The notes below the pieces were generated by a model, which saw only the letters and a list, made by a program, of their open reading frames with translations, made no database searches and was not told the origin of the DNA. A DNA stretch of 64,000 nt from Clostridiales bacterium (GTDB lineage Bacteria; Bacillota; Clostridia; Oscillospirales; CAG-272): assembly GCA_021202555.1 (NCBI GenBank), contig JAJQCT010000032.1:1-64000 (forward strand), in the 5' to 3' direction. A program made the position numbers and the translations under genes. Below, piece by piece: positions 57,151-64,000 of this stretch (position 1 is the stretch's first letter; each line of letters starts with the position of its first letter).

Positions 57151-57380
57151 GCTTCAAACGCTTTCGCGTTTGAAGCGGATAAATCGCCGCTTCGCGGTGG
57201 TGAAATCCATCTTGCGCCTACAGCGCAAGATGGGTGAAATCCGTCGCTAGCGCGACGGGTTAATGATAGCACTTGAAAGCTTTTGCTTTCAAGTGCTAAT
57301 TTTATTGAATGGATTTCCGAAGGAAAGCCCTCTAAAACCACAGTTTCTCAAAGTGCACTGCGCTTTGAGAAACTGTGGTT
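57151..57380. repeat. Run of six perfect hairpins
   Basis: In order: GCTTCAAACGC-TTTC-GCGTTTGAAGC; CCGC-TTC-GCGG; CATCTTGCGC-CTACA-GCGCAAGATG; CGTCGC-TAGC-GCGACG; AGCACTTGAAAGC-TTTT-GCTTTCAAGTGCT; and AACCACAGTTTCTCAAAG with an 18-bp perfect complement. Two of them are separated by the repeated spacer GGTGAAATCC. No coding capacity is apparent. Confidence 0.88.
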
Positions 57381-57401
57381 TCACCATCCCGTCTCCATCG
57401 T

Positions 57402-57409
57402 CATATACT
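57402..57409 (+). promoter_or_regulatory. Possible sporulation-sigma -10 element
   Basis: CATATACT lies 32 bases before the start of the next gene. With CACC sixteen bases upstream it partly fits a sigma-K-type promoter; the -35 fit to sigma-E is poor. The call rests mainly on the -10 and on the spore-wall-like product downstream. Confidence 0.3.
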
Positions 57410-57440
57410 GATAAAAAAGCAAATGACGGAGGCATAACAC

Positions 57441-57905
57441 ATGGACGACGGCATAATGCATGACGGGAGCGGCAAGCTCGATAACGCGCCTGACGGCTAC
57501 ACCGAAACGGGCTATCTTATAGTAAACACATACACGGCGCGGGGAGCGATTCCCGTCGAGGGGTCGCTTGTCACCGTATTTTTCGGCGACGCGGCGATGA
57601 CATCGCCCGAAGCGGTGCTGACAACTGACGAAAGCGGCAAAACGGCAAAGCTTTCGCTCCCCGCGCCGCCGAAAAGCACCTCGCTCATTCCGGGCGGGGG
57701 CGAGGGGACGCCGCCCTACGGCATATACAATATTTCGATAATACACGAGGGCTTCATTCCCGTGTACGACATCGGCGTGAAGATTTTCTCGGGCGTGACG
57801 GCGATTCAGAGCGCCGACCTCATCCCCGAAATTCAGTCCTTCCCGCCCGATAACATAATTGACGACACCGATTATGTAGACGAAACGGGGGATTACAATC
57901 TGTGA
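57441..57905 (+). CDS. Protein with carboxypeptidase-regulatory-like (Ig-like) domain
   Basis: A 154-residue protein without a signal peptide. The core (GYLIVNTYTARGAIPVEGSL, LTTDESGKTAKLSLPAP, YNISIIHEGFIPVYDIGVKI) resembles carboxypeptidase-regulatory-like beta-sandwich domains. GGAGG precedes the ATG. It overlaps the following SpoIID-like gene by four bases (GTGA), so the two proteins are probably made in fixed ratio and act together. The function is unknown. Confidence 0.65.
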   Translation: MDDGIMHDGSGKLDNAPDGYTETGYLIVNTYTARGAIPVEGSLVTVFFGDAAMTSPEAVLTTDESGKTAKLSLPAPPKSTSLIPGGGEGTPPYGIYNISIIHEGFIPVYDIGVKIFSGVTAIQSADLIPEIQSFPPDNIIDDTDYVDETGDYNL

Positions 57906-59299
57906 CTGACGGCTCGCTCAATCTCCCATACATACCCGAAACGATTACGGTTCATCTCGGCTCGCCCACCTCGGGCGCCGAAAACGTCACCGTCGATTTC
58001 CCCTACTACGTGAAAAACGCGGCGTCGAGCGAGATTTACCCGACATGGCCCGAAGCTGCGCTGCGCGCGAACATTCTCGCCATAATTTCATTCGCGCTCA
58101 ACCGCGTCTACACCGAATATTATCCTTCGCGCGGGTACAATTTCAACATCACGAACGACACGACGATTGACCAGTCGTTCGTGCGCGGACGCGACACCTA
58201 CGAAAATATAGGCGCGATTGTTGACGAGATATTCGATTCCTACATACGGCGCGAGGGGGCTGTCGAGCCGCTCTACGCCCTTTACTGCAATGGTACGACA
58301 TCGACGTGCGCGGGGCTTTCGCAGTGGGGGAGCGTCACGCTCGCGGACGAGGGGATGGGAGCGCTTGAAATTCTCTCGTATTATTACGGCGACATCGAGC
58401 TTGTGACGGACGCTCCCGTCGAGGGAATAACCGAAAGCGTTCCGTCCTTCATTCTGCGTCTCGGCTCCGCGGGAAACGAGGTCGAAGCAATACAGATAAA
58501 GCTCAACCGCATATCGAAAAATTATCCCGCTATACCGAAAATCAATCCAACTGACGGAATTTTCGGGACGCAGACGGACGCGGCGGTGCGGGAATTTCAG
58601 AGCATATTCAATTTAACTGTTGACGGGCTTGTCGGACGCGCGACATGGTACGCGATAGCGCGCGTTTTTGCCGCCGTCAAGCGCCTGAACGACCTTGAAT
58701 CGGAGGGGCTGACGGAGGATGAGATAACGAATATTTACTCGACGCTGAAGGTCGGCGACACGGGAAATTACGTGCGCGAGGTGCAGTATCTGCTCTCATT
58801 TGCCGCAGAGTTCAACGATTTTATCCCGTATATTGAAATTGACGGGATATTCGGCGAAAAAACGGAGGCTGCCGTCGAGGCGTTTCAGACATATTACGGG
58901 CTTCCCGCGACGGGAGAGGTCGATTCCGCGACATGGACGGGGCTTTATCTCACCTACCGCTCATATCTTTCATCCCTCGGGGACGATTATTTTGACAGCT
59001 CGACAGTCCCCTACCCCGGATATCCACAGCGGCTCGGCGAGGAGTCGGACGCTGTTGCGGCACTTCAGGAATATCTTTCGCTCATCTCGACGGTTTACTC
59101 CGAAATTACCTCTCCCGAGGTCACCGGGACGTTTGACGAGGCGACGGAGAGGTCGGTTGAGGAATTTCAGTCGTATTTCGGGCTTCCCGTGACGGGAATT
59201 GCCTCCGCATACACATGGAACGCGATAACGGACGCATACCGCAGCATATTTGACGGAAATTTAGCGTCGGGGACGCAGTATCCCGGCGCGGACGAGTGA
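57902..59299 (+). CDS. SpoIID/LytB-like protein with three peptidoglycan-binding domains
   Basis: A 465-residue protein starting at GTG. The N-terminal 180 residues carry SpoIID-like blocks (EAALRANILAIISFALNRVY and CAGLSQWGSVTLADEGMGAL, ending EILSYYYGD), a family that cleaves denuded glycan strands in spore engulfment. Three PG_binding_1 domains follow (RLGSAGNEVEAIQIKLN, LKVGDTGNYVREVQYLL and RLGEESDAVAALQEYLS), each ending in a TATW-type block. There is no signal peptide, which is odd for a wall enzyme unless it acts in the mother-cell or coat compartment. The catalytic glutamate was not identified with confidence. Confidence 0.72.
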   Translation: MTDGSLNLPYIPETITVHLGSPTSGAENVTVDFPYYVKNAASSEIYPTWPEAALRANILAIISFALNRVYTEYYPSRGYNFNITNDTTIDQSFVRGRDTYENIGAIVDEIFDSYIRREGAVEPLYALYCNGTTSTCAGLSQWGSVTLADEGMGALEILSYYYGDIELVTDAPVEGITESVPSFILRLGSAGNEVEAIQIKLNRISKNYPAIPKINPTDGIFGTQTDAAVREFQSIFNLTVDGLVGRATWYAIARVFAAVKRLNDLESEGLTEDEITNIYSTLKVGDTGNYVREVQYLLSFAAEFNDFIPYIEIDGIFGEKTEAAVEAFQTYYGLPATGEVDSATWTGLYLTYRSYLSSLGDDYFDSSTVPYPGYPQRLGEESDAVAALQEYLSLISTVYSEITSPEVTGTFDEATERSVEEFQSYFGLPVTGIASAYTWNAITDAYRSIFDGNLASGTQYPGADE

Positions 59300-59310
59300 G
59301 GGGCGGACAA

Positions 59311-59874
59311 ATGGATTTTTACGATATAACGGATGAGACCGCCGTAATCGGGCGCTTTCAGGAAATGCTTTCACAGGAAATGCTTTCCTATGTGATACAA
59401 AACGAGGCGCGGGACGGCAGCAGGGCGGCTTTGGTGCCGACGGGCGTGTGGGATGAGGCGACGAGGGACGCGGCGGCGGCGTATCAGGCGGCGGCGGGAC
59501 TTCCCGTAACGGGAGAGCTGAACGAGGCGACGTGGAGCGCCCTCGCGCGCGATTATGAGCGCATTCTTGCGGAAAACGCGCGCCCCGGCTCGATTTCGCC
59601 GTTTCCCTATATCAGGGGCTACAGAATTGCCGTGGGGGAGCGAAGCGACCTTGTGATGATTTTGCAGATAATGATGAACACCGTCTCCGTCGTCTACGAT
59701 GAGCTTCGCGGCATACCGATAACGGGCGTATACGACGCGGCGACGGCGGAGGGAATCAGGCGCTTTCAGTATCGCAACTTCATCGCCGTGACTGATTTTG
59801 TTGACCGTGTCACATGGGACGCGCTCGCAAGGCAGTATGATATATACAGCAATAGCGGAGCGGTCGGTCAGTGA
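59311..59874 (+). CDS. Peptidoglycan-binding domain protein
   Basis: A 187-residue protein. ATG 59311 follows GAGGGG; the ORF-track GTG overlaps the previous stop. It has two PG_binding_1-like repeats (TGVWDEATRDAAAAYQAAAG and ITGVYDAATAEGIRRFQYRN), each followed by a TW block. There is no catalytic domain and no signal peptide. It closes the three-gene set that begins at 57441 and is probably a binding partner of the SpoIID-like protein. Confidence 0.75.
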   Translation: MDFYDITDETAVIGRFQEMLSQEMLSYVIQNEARDGSRAALVPTGVWDEATRDAAAAYQAAAGLPVTGELNEATWSALARDYERILAENARPGSISPFPYIRGYRIAVGERSDLVMILQIMMNTVSVVYDELRGIPITGVYDAATAEGIRRFQYRNFIAVTDFVDRVTWDALARQYDIYSNSGAVGQ

Positions 59875-59900
59875 AATTGTGACATCATCTCAGCCGTGTG

Positions 59901-59946
59901 CGAAAAAAACGGAGAGCTCCCACCCGGGATCCCTCCGATTTTTTCG
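59901..59946. terminator. Bidirectional terminator between convergent genes
   Basis: CGAAAAAAACGGAG pairs with CTCCGATTTTTTCG (one mismatch) around a GC-rich loop. It lies between the peptidoglycan-binding gene and the convergent GTPase gene. Confidence 0.75.
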
Positions 59947-59982
59947 CGGCAATTTTCCAGCATTCTCACTCTTAATGTTTTT

Positions 59983-60930
59983 TCAAAAGTCCTTCAAACC
60001 GTATCCTGTGCGGGGCTTCAATTCAGGTATCACCACAAAATGCCTCTCGACGGCGCTTTTGTCGAGTTTTTTGCCTATAATCACGCACTGAGAAACATCG
60101 ACACCCTCCGGCGCACCCGATATTTCATAAACGGAATCTGCAAGATTCACTGACATCCACTCAGTTCCCGCACGCACGACACCTTTAATGCGCACAACGT
60201 CGCCTAACCTCCCGTACAGCGCATCATTTGCGAAAATAATCAGGTCAGCCTCCGAGCGAAAGTAAATCCTTCGATACGAAAGCTCCTCAAGCTCGTCAAA
60301 TTCCGAGTGCCTGCCGGCGGTAAAGCCCCTGTTCCCGTCCCGTTTTTCATCAGAAAGGAGCGAATGCCACCACTCGTCCGAAAGCGTGCCGTAAGGCTCG
60401 CTTATTATCTTCGCCGACCTGTTCATCCTGCGGATTTTGTCTGCCACATCCGCCGTCTCAGCCGCGTCCGCGCGGTCAAGCTTTGAGAAAACTATGGTTT
60501 CTGCGTTTGATATCTGGTCGGTGAGTACACCGCCAAACTCGGTCATATTGGCAGCGAAGCTGTGAGGCGTTACTATCGCAATGGACGGCAAAAGTGATAT
60601 TCTCTCGTAGCAGATTTTGCGCACGTTTTCGATGATGTTTCCGAGCATTGCCGCTCCCGTAGGCTCGACTACCACATAATCGGGAGAAAGTGTGTTTTCC
60701 ACCGCCAAGAGCGACGTGGCAAAGCTGTCCTTCATATTGCAGCAGACGCACCCCTCCATAAAATCGTATACCTCGGCACCGCCGGCAGACGATATAGCCT
60801 GACTGTCAAGCGTCGTGTCGCCCATTTCGTTTTCCATGACGACAATGTTCTCGCGCGTGTGTTTGATAAGCTCCTTTATAAACGTCGTCTTTCCTGCTCC
60901 CAGAAAGCCCGATACAATTAAAATCTTCAT
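59983..60930 (-). CDS. COG0523 (CobW/NHA-type) GTPase, putative metal chaperone
   Basis: A 315-residue GTPase. The P-loop reads ILIVSGFLGAGKTTFIKEL, the metal-binding CxCC motif is in DFMEGCVCCNMKDSF, and FSKLDRADA serves as the base-recognition region (SKLD in place of NKxD). COG0523 proteins deliver zinc, cobalt or other metals to target proteins. ATG 60930 is the likely start, but no ribosome binding site is visible and a terminator hairpin lies within 20 bases upstream. It lies beside a zinc-type alcohol dehydrogenase, which could be its client; this is only suggestive. Confidence 0.82.
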   Translation of the reverse strand: MKILIVSGFLGAGKTTFIKELIKHTRENIVVMENEMGDTTLDSQAISSAGGAEVYDFMEGCVCCNMKDSFATSLLAVENTLSPDYVVVEPTGAAMLGNIIENVRKICYERISLLPSIAIVTPHSFAANMTEFGGVLTDQISNAETIVFSKLDRADAAETADVADKIRRMNRSAKIISEPYGTLSDEWWHSLLSDEKRDGNRGFTAGRHSEFDELEELSYRRIYFRSEADLIIFANDALYGRLGDVVRIKGVVRAGTEWMSVNLADSVYEISGAPEGVDVSQCVIIGKKLDKSAVERHFVVIPELKPRTGYGLKDF

Positions 60931-60945
60931 GTTATTGTCGTACAA

Positions 60946-60976
60946 AAAATACCGCGCCGCACGGACGCGGTATTTT
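60946..60976 (-). terminator. Terminator between the alcohol dehydrogenase and GTPase genes
   Basis: AAAATACCGCG pairs with CGCGGTATTTT and is followed on the minus strand by a six-T run. It sits after the dehydrogenase stop and overlaps the region where a GTPase ribosome binding site would be expected. Confidence 0.75.
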
Positions 60977-60987
60977 GTTTTATATAA

Positions 60988-62049
60988 TCAGTCAGCGAAC
61001 TTGACTACAGGCTTGATGAGATCAGCCGGCTTGTCCTTCATGAGCTGAAGAGCTACGGGAACATTGTCCCAGCCCTCAAATACATGAGAGACGAGATGGC
61101 TTACATCAAGCTTGCCCGAAGAAACAAGCGAGCCGAGCTTTTCCATGCGCAGACGTCCGCCGGGCATAAGTCCGCCGTTGATGGTCTTGTGACCCATTCC
61201 GACGCCCCACTCAACTCTCGGGATATTTACATATGTGCCGCTTCCGAGATAGTTGACGCTTCCGATATTTCCGCCCGGTTTGAGAGCCTTGACCGCGGAT
61301 TCAAACGTGTTTACGTCACCGCCCGCAATGATAACCTTGTCAACGCCCTTGCCGTTTGTCATCGCCATAACCTGATCCTCGATGGAGCCGTTCTTATAGC
61401 TGATGAACTCGTCAGCGCCGTACTTCTTTGCCGCCTCAATGCACTTCGGTCTTGTTCCGACAGCAATGATTCTCGACGCACCGCGCAGACTTGCGCCTGC
61501 AACGCTCATCAGTCCGACAGGTCCGATTCCGATTACGAGAACCTCATCTCCGTACTGTACATCCGCAAGCTCAGCGCCGTGGAATCCCGTGGGAACCATG
61601 TCAGAGAGCATACAAGCGTTCTCAACGCTGATGTTCGGAGGGAGAAGCGCGAGGTTTCCGTCCGCATCGTTTACATGGAAATATTCGGAGAAAACGCCGT
61701 CCTTGAAATTTGAGAACTTCCAGCCCGCGAGCATTCCGCCGGAATGCATCGAATATCCCGCCTGAGCCTCAAGTGAGTTCCAGTCAGGTGTGATTGCCGG
61801 AACGAGAACTCTGTCACCGGGCTTGAAGTCCTTGACTAAGGAACCAACCTCGACAACCTCCGCGCAGCACTCATGACCGAGAATCATGTTGTGTCTTTCA
61901 CCGACAGCGCCTTCCCATACTGTGTGTACGTCCGAGGTGCAGATTGCGATGGCAAGAGGCTTGCATATCGCATCAAGGGGTCCGCACGCGGGAACCTCCT
62001 TTTCAACCCAGCCGACCTCGCCGATCTTTATCATAGCGAAACCTTTCAT
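60988..62049 (-). CDS. NADP-type zinc secondary alcohol dehydrogenase
   Basis: A 353-residue medium-chain dehydrogenase very similar in recalled sequence to the NADP-dependent isopropanol dehydrogenase of Clostridium beijerinckii. Shared stretches are MKGFAM, TSDVHTV, AGWKFSNFKDGVFSEYFHVN and GRIR-like blocks near the end. The catalytic zinc ligands fall at the expected positions Cys37, His59 and Asp150. The cofactor loop reads VGTRPKC with a downstream SYKNG tyrosine, as in NADP-using members. It interconverts secondary alcohols and ketones, or small aldehydes, probably for reductant disposal. AAAGG-type sequence lies upstream. Confidence 0.9.
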   Translation of the reverse strand: MKGFAMIKIGEVGWVEKEVPACGPLDAICKPLAIAICTSDVHTVWEGAVGERHNMILGHECCAEVVEVGSLVKDFKPGDRVLVPAITPDWNSLEAQAGYSMHSGGMLAGWKFSNFKDGVFSEYFHVNDADGNLALLPPNISVENACMLSDMVPTGFHGAELADVQYGDEVLVIGIGPVGLMSVAGASLRGASRIIAVGTRPKCIEAAKKYGADEFISYKNGSIEDQVMAMTNGKGVDKVIIAGGDVNTFESAVKALKPGGNIGSVNYLGSGTYVNIPRVEWGVGMGHKTINGGLMPGGRLRMEKLGSLVSSGKLDVSHLVSHVFEGWDNVPVALQLMKDKPADLIKPVVKFAD

Positions 62050-62157
62050 TTCTTAATACCAACCTTTCTTTGAATTTGAGCATAGGAGCAGCACTGCCGA
62101 AGGGACAGTGTTTTCCGATTGCCCTTGTATATTGATCATAAAAATGAGCTGTCGCAC

Positions 62158-62188
62158 TTGAATAATGAATCTGTGATTCATTATTCAA
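62158..62188. repeat. 14-bp hairpin identical in stem to 52619-52649
   Basis: TTGAATAATGAATC-TGT-GATTCATTATTCAA lies between the SDR stop and the dehydrogenase start region. The arms are identical to those 9.5 kb away; only the loop differs (TGT versus GCA). Confidence 0.88.
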
Positions 62189-62198
62189 TGTTATAATT

Positions 62199-62957
62199 TT
62201 ACACGCAGGTGTATCCGCCGTCTATCGGAAGGATAACGCCTGTAACGTAGGATGCCTCGTCGCTTGCGAGGAAAATAGCGCCGGCGTTAAGCTCGCCCTC
62301 GTTGCCGTAGCGTCCTACGGGAACGGTAGCCTGCATATAAGCCTTGAAAGCGTCCGTGTTGAGCGTGTCAACCGTAAGCTCTGTTGCGAAATAGCCGGGG
62401 CAGATTGCGTTGCAGGTGATTCCGTACTTTGCAAGCTCAGCCGCAACCGCTCTTGTGAAGTTTACGACGCCGCCCTTTGAAGTGTGGTAAGCGACCGTGT
62501 CCATCGCCGTGTTGCCGACAAGACCGTACATTGAAGCGATGTTGATGATTCTGCCGTAGTTATGCTTTTTCATGATGTTCGCAAACGCGCGCGTAACATA
62601 GAATACGCTCGTCATATCAGTTGCAATCGTGAAATCCCACTCGTCGTTCGTCATGTCGCATACGCCCGCATTCTTTGCCGAGCCCGCGCAGTTGACGAGA
62701 ACGTCTACCTTGCCGTATTTCTTCTCAACCTCAGCCGCTACCTCATCGACCATCTCTGAATTTGTAACGTCGCACTTGAGCGGAAGCACCTCCGTGCCGC
62801 CCGCGCGAAGCTCTGCTGCGAGCGCCTCGAGCTTTTCAACACGGCGCGCCGTGATTACGAGCGTAGCGCCCTGTCCCGCAAATCCCTTTGCCATCTGTGC
62901 GCCGAGCCCCGATGAAGCGCCCGAAACAACAACAACTCTGCCTGTAAGATCAAACAT
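62199..62957 (-). CDS. SDR-family oxidoreductase
   Basis: A 252-residue classical SDR. The cofactor motif is SGASSGLG, followed by NCAG in VLVNCAGSAKN, the catalytic serine in INIASMYG and YxxxK in VAYHTSKGGV, ending GVILPIDGGYTCV. Arginines after the second strand (TARRVEK) favour NADP. It resembles gluconate 5-dehydrogenase and 3-oxoacyl-ACP reductase-type proteins. It precedes the alcohol dehydrogenase by about 150 bases with a hairpin between them. AGGAGG precedes the ATG. The substrate is not decided. Confidence 0.85.
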   Translation of the reverse strand: MFDLTGRVVVVSGASSGLGAQMAKGFAGQGATLVITARRVEKLEALAAELRAGGTEVLPLKCDVTNSEMVDEVAAEVEKKYGKVDVLVNCAGSAKNAGVCDMTNDEWDFTIATDMTSVFYVTRAFANIMKKHNYGRIINIASMYGLVGNTAMDTVAYHTSKGGVVNFTRAVAAELAKYGITCNAICPGYFATELTVDTLNTDAFKAYMQATVPVGRYGNEGELNAGAIFLASDEASYVTGVILPIDGGYTCV

Positions 62958-63114
62958 ATCATTTCCTCCTGATTTATCGGTACATGATGTATCGATTTAT
63001 TACGCATATATAATAGCATACGGCAAAAGCGATTGTGTGAACGAAATGTAAATCTTATCACAGCATCCACACGGGGACGATTAAATTGTCGGATGAAACC
63101 GCTCAGCGTCAATA

Positions 63115-63159
63115 TTTTTTCGGCAGATTTCGTCCCACGGCGGAAATCTGCCGAAAAAA
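63115..63159. repeat. 17-bp perfect hairpin upstream of cotJA
   Basis: TTTTTTCGGCAGATTTC pairs perfectly with GAAATCTGCCGAAAAAA across an 11-base loop. It can work as a terminator in either direction and isolates the cotJ operon from the divergent SDR gene. Confidence 0.7.
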
Positions 63160-63257
63160 CGCCTTTGGCGAATGCGCCGCGCCGTGCATATAATGACATC
63201 AGGGGCGCGGCACACGCCGTGTCCCTCTCACAAACAAAGCATTTGGAGAATATAGAT

Positions 63258-63515
63258 TTGGAACGTGAAAATGACAACAGAACGCTGCGCGAGCGCATTG
63301 CCGACGAATTTCGCCTCATCGAGGCGGCGTCGGGAGTTGTATGCGATCCGCCGAGCACGGCTGTGCTTGACGGATTCCCGCTTGTGATGGTATATGCGCC
63401 GAGCCAGAAATGGCGCAACGCATACTCCCCCGAAGAGGCTCTTTTCGCGGGGACTATGTTCGCGGAGCTTGACCTGCCGCTTGAGGCGGTGCGAAAAAAG
63501 GGAGGCGCAAAATGA
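63258..63515 (+). CDS. cotJA: Spore coat-associated protein CotJA
   Basis: An 85-residue protein starting at TTG 63258, nine bases after GGAG; the longer ORF-track version runs into the hairpin. The C-terminal half LVMVYAPSQKWRNAYSPEEA, continuing LFAGTMFAELDLPLEA, is the CotJA signature. CotJA, CotJB and CotJC are made in the mother cell under sigma-E and are part of the inner spore coat. A CATATAAT element at 63187 might be the -10 of such a promoter, but the -35 is not convincing. Its stop overlaps the cotJB start. Confidence 0.88.
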   Translation: MERENDNRTLRERIADEFRLIEAASGVVCDPPSTAVLDGFPLVMVYAPSQKWRNAYSPEEALFAGTMFAELDLPLEAVRKKGGAK

Positions 63516-63781
63516 ACGCCGAAAAATGCGAAAGGCTGCTTTACTGCGTGCAGATGTACGGATTTGTGCTTGACGAGACGCGCCTTTTCCTCGACACCCA
63601 CCCCGAAAACAGGCAGGCGCTCGAATATTACAAAAAATACAGCTCGCTTTACCGCGACGCCGTGGCAGAATATGAGGCGGCGTGCGGACCGCTCACGACA
63701 CAGAGCGACGCCGTGACCGGCGACACATGGATGTGGAGCTACGGCGGCTGGCCGTGGCAGTTTGCAGGGGAAGGAGAATAA
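63512..63781 (+). CDS. cotJB: Spore coat protein CotJB
   Basis: An 89-residue protein. YCVQMYGFVLDETRLFLDTH, then ALEYYKKYSSLYRDAVAEYE and the Trp-rich end (WMWSYGGWPWQF) are typical of CotJB. The ATG overlaps the cotJA stop (ATGA), with GGGAGG upstream. It works with CotJA and CotJC in the coat. Confidence 0.92.
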   Translation: MNAEKCERLLYCVQMYGFVLDETRLFLDTHPENRQALEYYKKYSSLYRDAVAEYEAACGPLTTQSDAVTGDTWMWSYGGWPWQFAGEGE

Positions 63782-63784
63782 ATT

Positions 63785-64000
63785 ATGTGGTCATATGAAA
63801 AAAAGCTTCAGTTTCCCGTAAAAATAAAGAATCCGAATCCCGAGACAGCATCGCTCATCATCTCGCAGTTCGGGGGACCCGACGGCGAGCTGAGCGCGTC
63901 GATGAGATACCTCTCGCAGCGATATTCAATGCCGTACCGCGACGTCGCGGGGATACTGACCGACATCGGCACGGAGGAGCTGGCGCACATGGAGATGGTT
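63785..64000 (+). CDS. cotJC: Manganese catalase-like spore coat protein CotJC (3' truncated by window edge)
   Basis: The first 72 residues (MWSYEKKLQFPVKIKNPNP, then IISQFGGPDGELSASMRYLS and DIGTEELAHMEMV) are those of CotJC, a ferritin-like manganese catalase of the spore coat. The visible EELAHMEM holds part of the dimetal site. AAGGAG lies before ATG 63785, four bases after the cotJB stop. The rest lies beyond the window. Confidence 0.93.
   Translation, partial: MWSYEKKLQFPVKIKNPNPETASLIISQFGGPDGELSASMRYLSQRYSMPYRDVAGILTDIGTEELAHMEMV

Noticed and set aside
62855-63601. 248-codon minus-strand ORF between the SDR and cotJ genes
   Set aside because: It is antisense to cotJA and passes through a 17-bp terminator-like hairpin; there is no family resemblance.

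Overview
The window looks like chromosomal DNA of an endospore-forming, anaerobic, saccharolytic Clostridia member (Bacillota), probably an uncultured gut-type lineage. The evidence is a SipL-like spore protein behind a sigma-E-like promoter, a cotJABC operon running off the right edge, SpoIID/peptidoglycan-binding proteins, split transketolase subunits, strong AGGAGG ribosome binding sites and consensus sigma-A promoters. Base composition is GC-rich by eye in most genes, with one clear AT-rich islet at about 26.2-27.6 kb. The taxonomic placement is inference; no rRNA or tRNA was seen.

Layout. 1-6.7 kb: a 5'-truncated AraC regulator and a sugar-binding lipoprotein (+), then convergent GH31 and GH106-like glycosidases (-). 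6.9-16.1 kb (-): an envelope operon starting at murJ, followed by an O-antigen-ligase-like protein, a GT4 glycosyltransferase, two DUF4330-like proteins, a large membrane-anchored surface protein and a small membrane protein. 16.5-23.9 kb (+): split transketolase, a surface transglutaminase-like protein, a U32 peptidase-family protein, uppP and an SDR resembling gluconate 5-dehydrogenase. 24.0-27.5 kb (+): a MATE transporter fused to a cytidylate-kinase-like domain behind an attenuator-like leader, then an AT-rich islet with a 19-codon ORF and two paralogous membrane proteins. 27.6-33.9 kb (-): the F1Fo ATP synthase operon, in which the delta C-terminal domain is fused to alpha, subunit c carries a signal peptide, and a 22-residue ORF precedes atpB. 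34.2-35.6 kb: sipL-like gene. 35.8-49.4 kb (-): a seven-gene ABC-type sugar import operon with a CBM-like/solute-binding fusion, two permease pairs, an NHL/TPR/Yip1-like membrane protein and a DUF5696-like giant protein, with no ATPase in the operon. 50.1-57.1 kb: two cysteine desulfurases, ROK glucokinase, a small lipoprotein, enolase and a YitT protein. 57.4-59.9 kb: a putative spore-wall trio. 60.0-63.0 kb (-): a COG0523 GTPase, an NADP-type secondary alcohol dehydrogenase and an SDR. 63.3-64 kb: cotJABC.

The most unusual feature at large scale is a set of intergenic clusters of perfect short palindromes. Stems differ from one hairpin to the next, and the clusters are often tandem, sometimes nested, and in one case sit inside a reading frame. 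Two distant clusters share a backbone in opposite orientation, one 14-bp hairpin recurs with a different loop, and one cluster adjoins a synonymous-only duplicate of the yitT 3' end. They behave like a mosaic hairpin-repeat family. The metabolic genes fit together as uptake and trimming of glycans (ABC systems, GH31, GH106-like), phosphorylation (glucokinase), pentose-phosphate and glycolytic flow (transketolase, enolase), reductive disposal (alcohol dehydrogenase, SDRs) and envelope and spore building.
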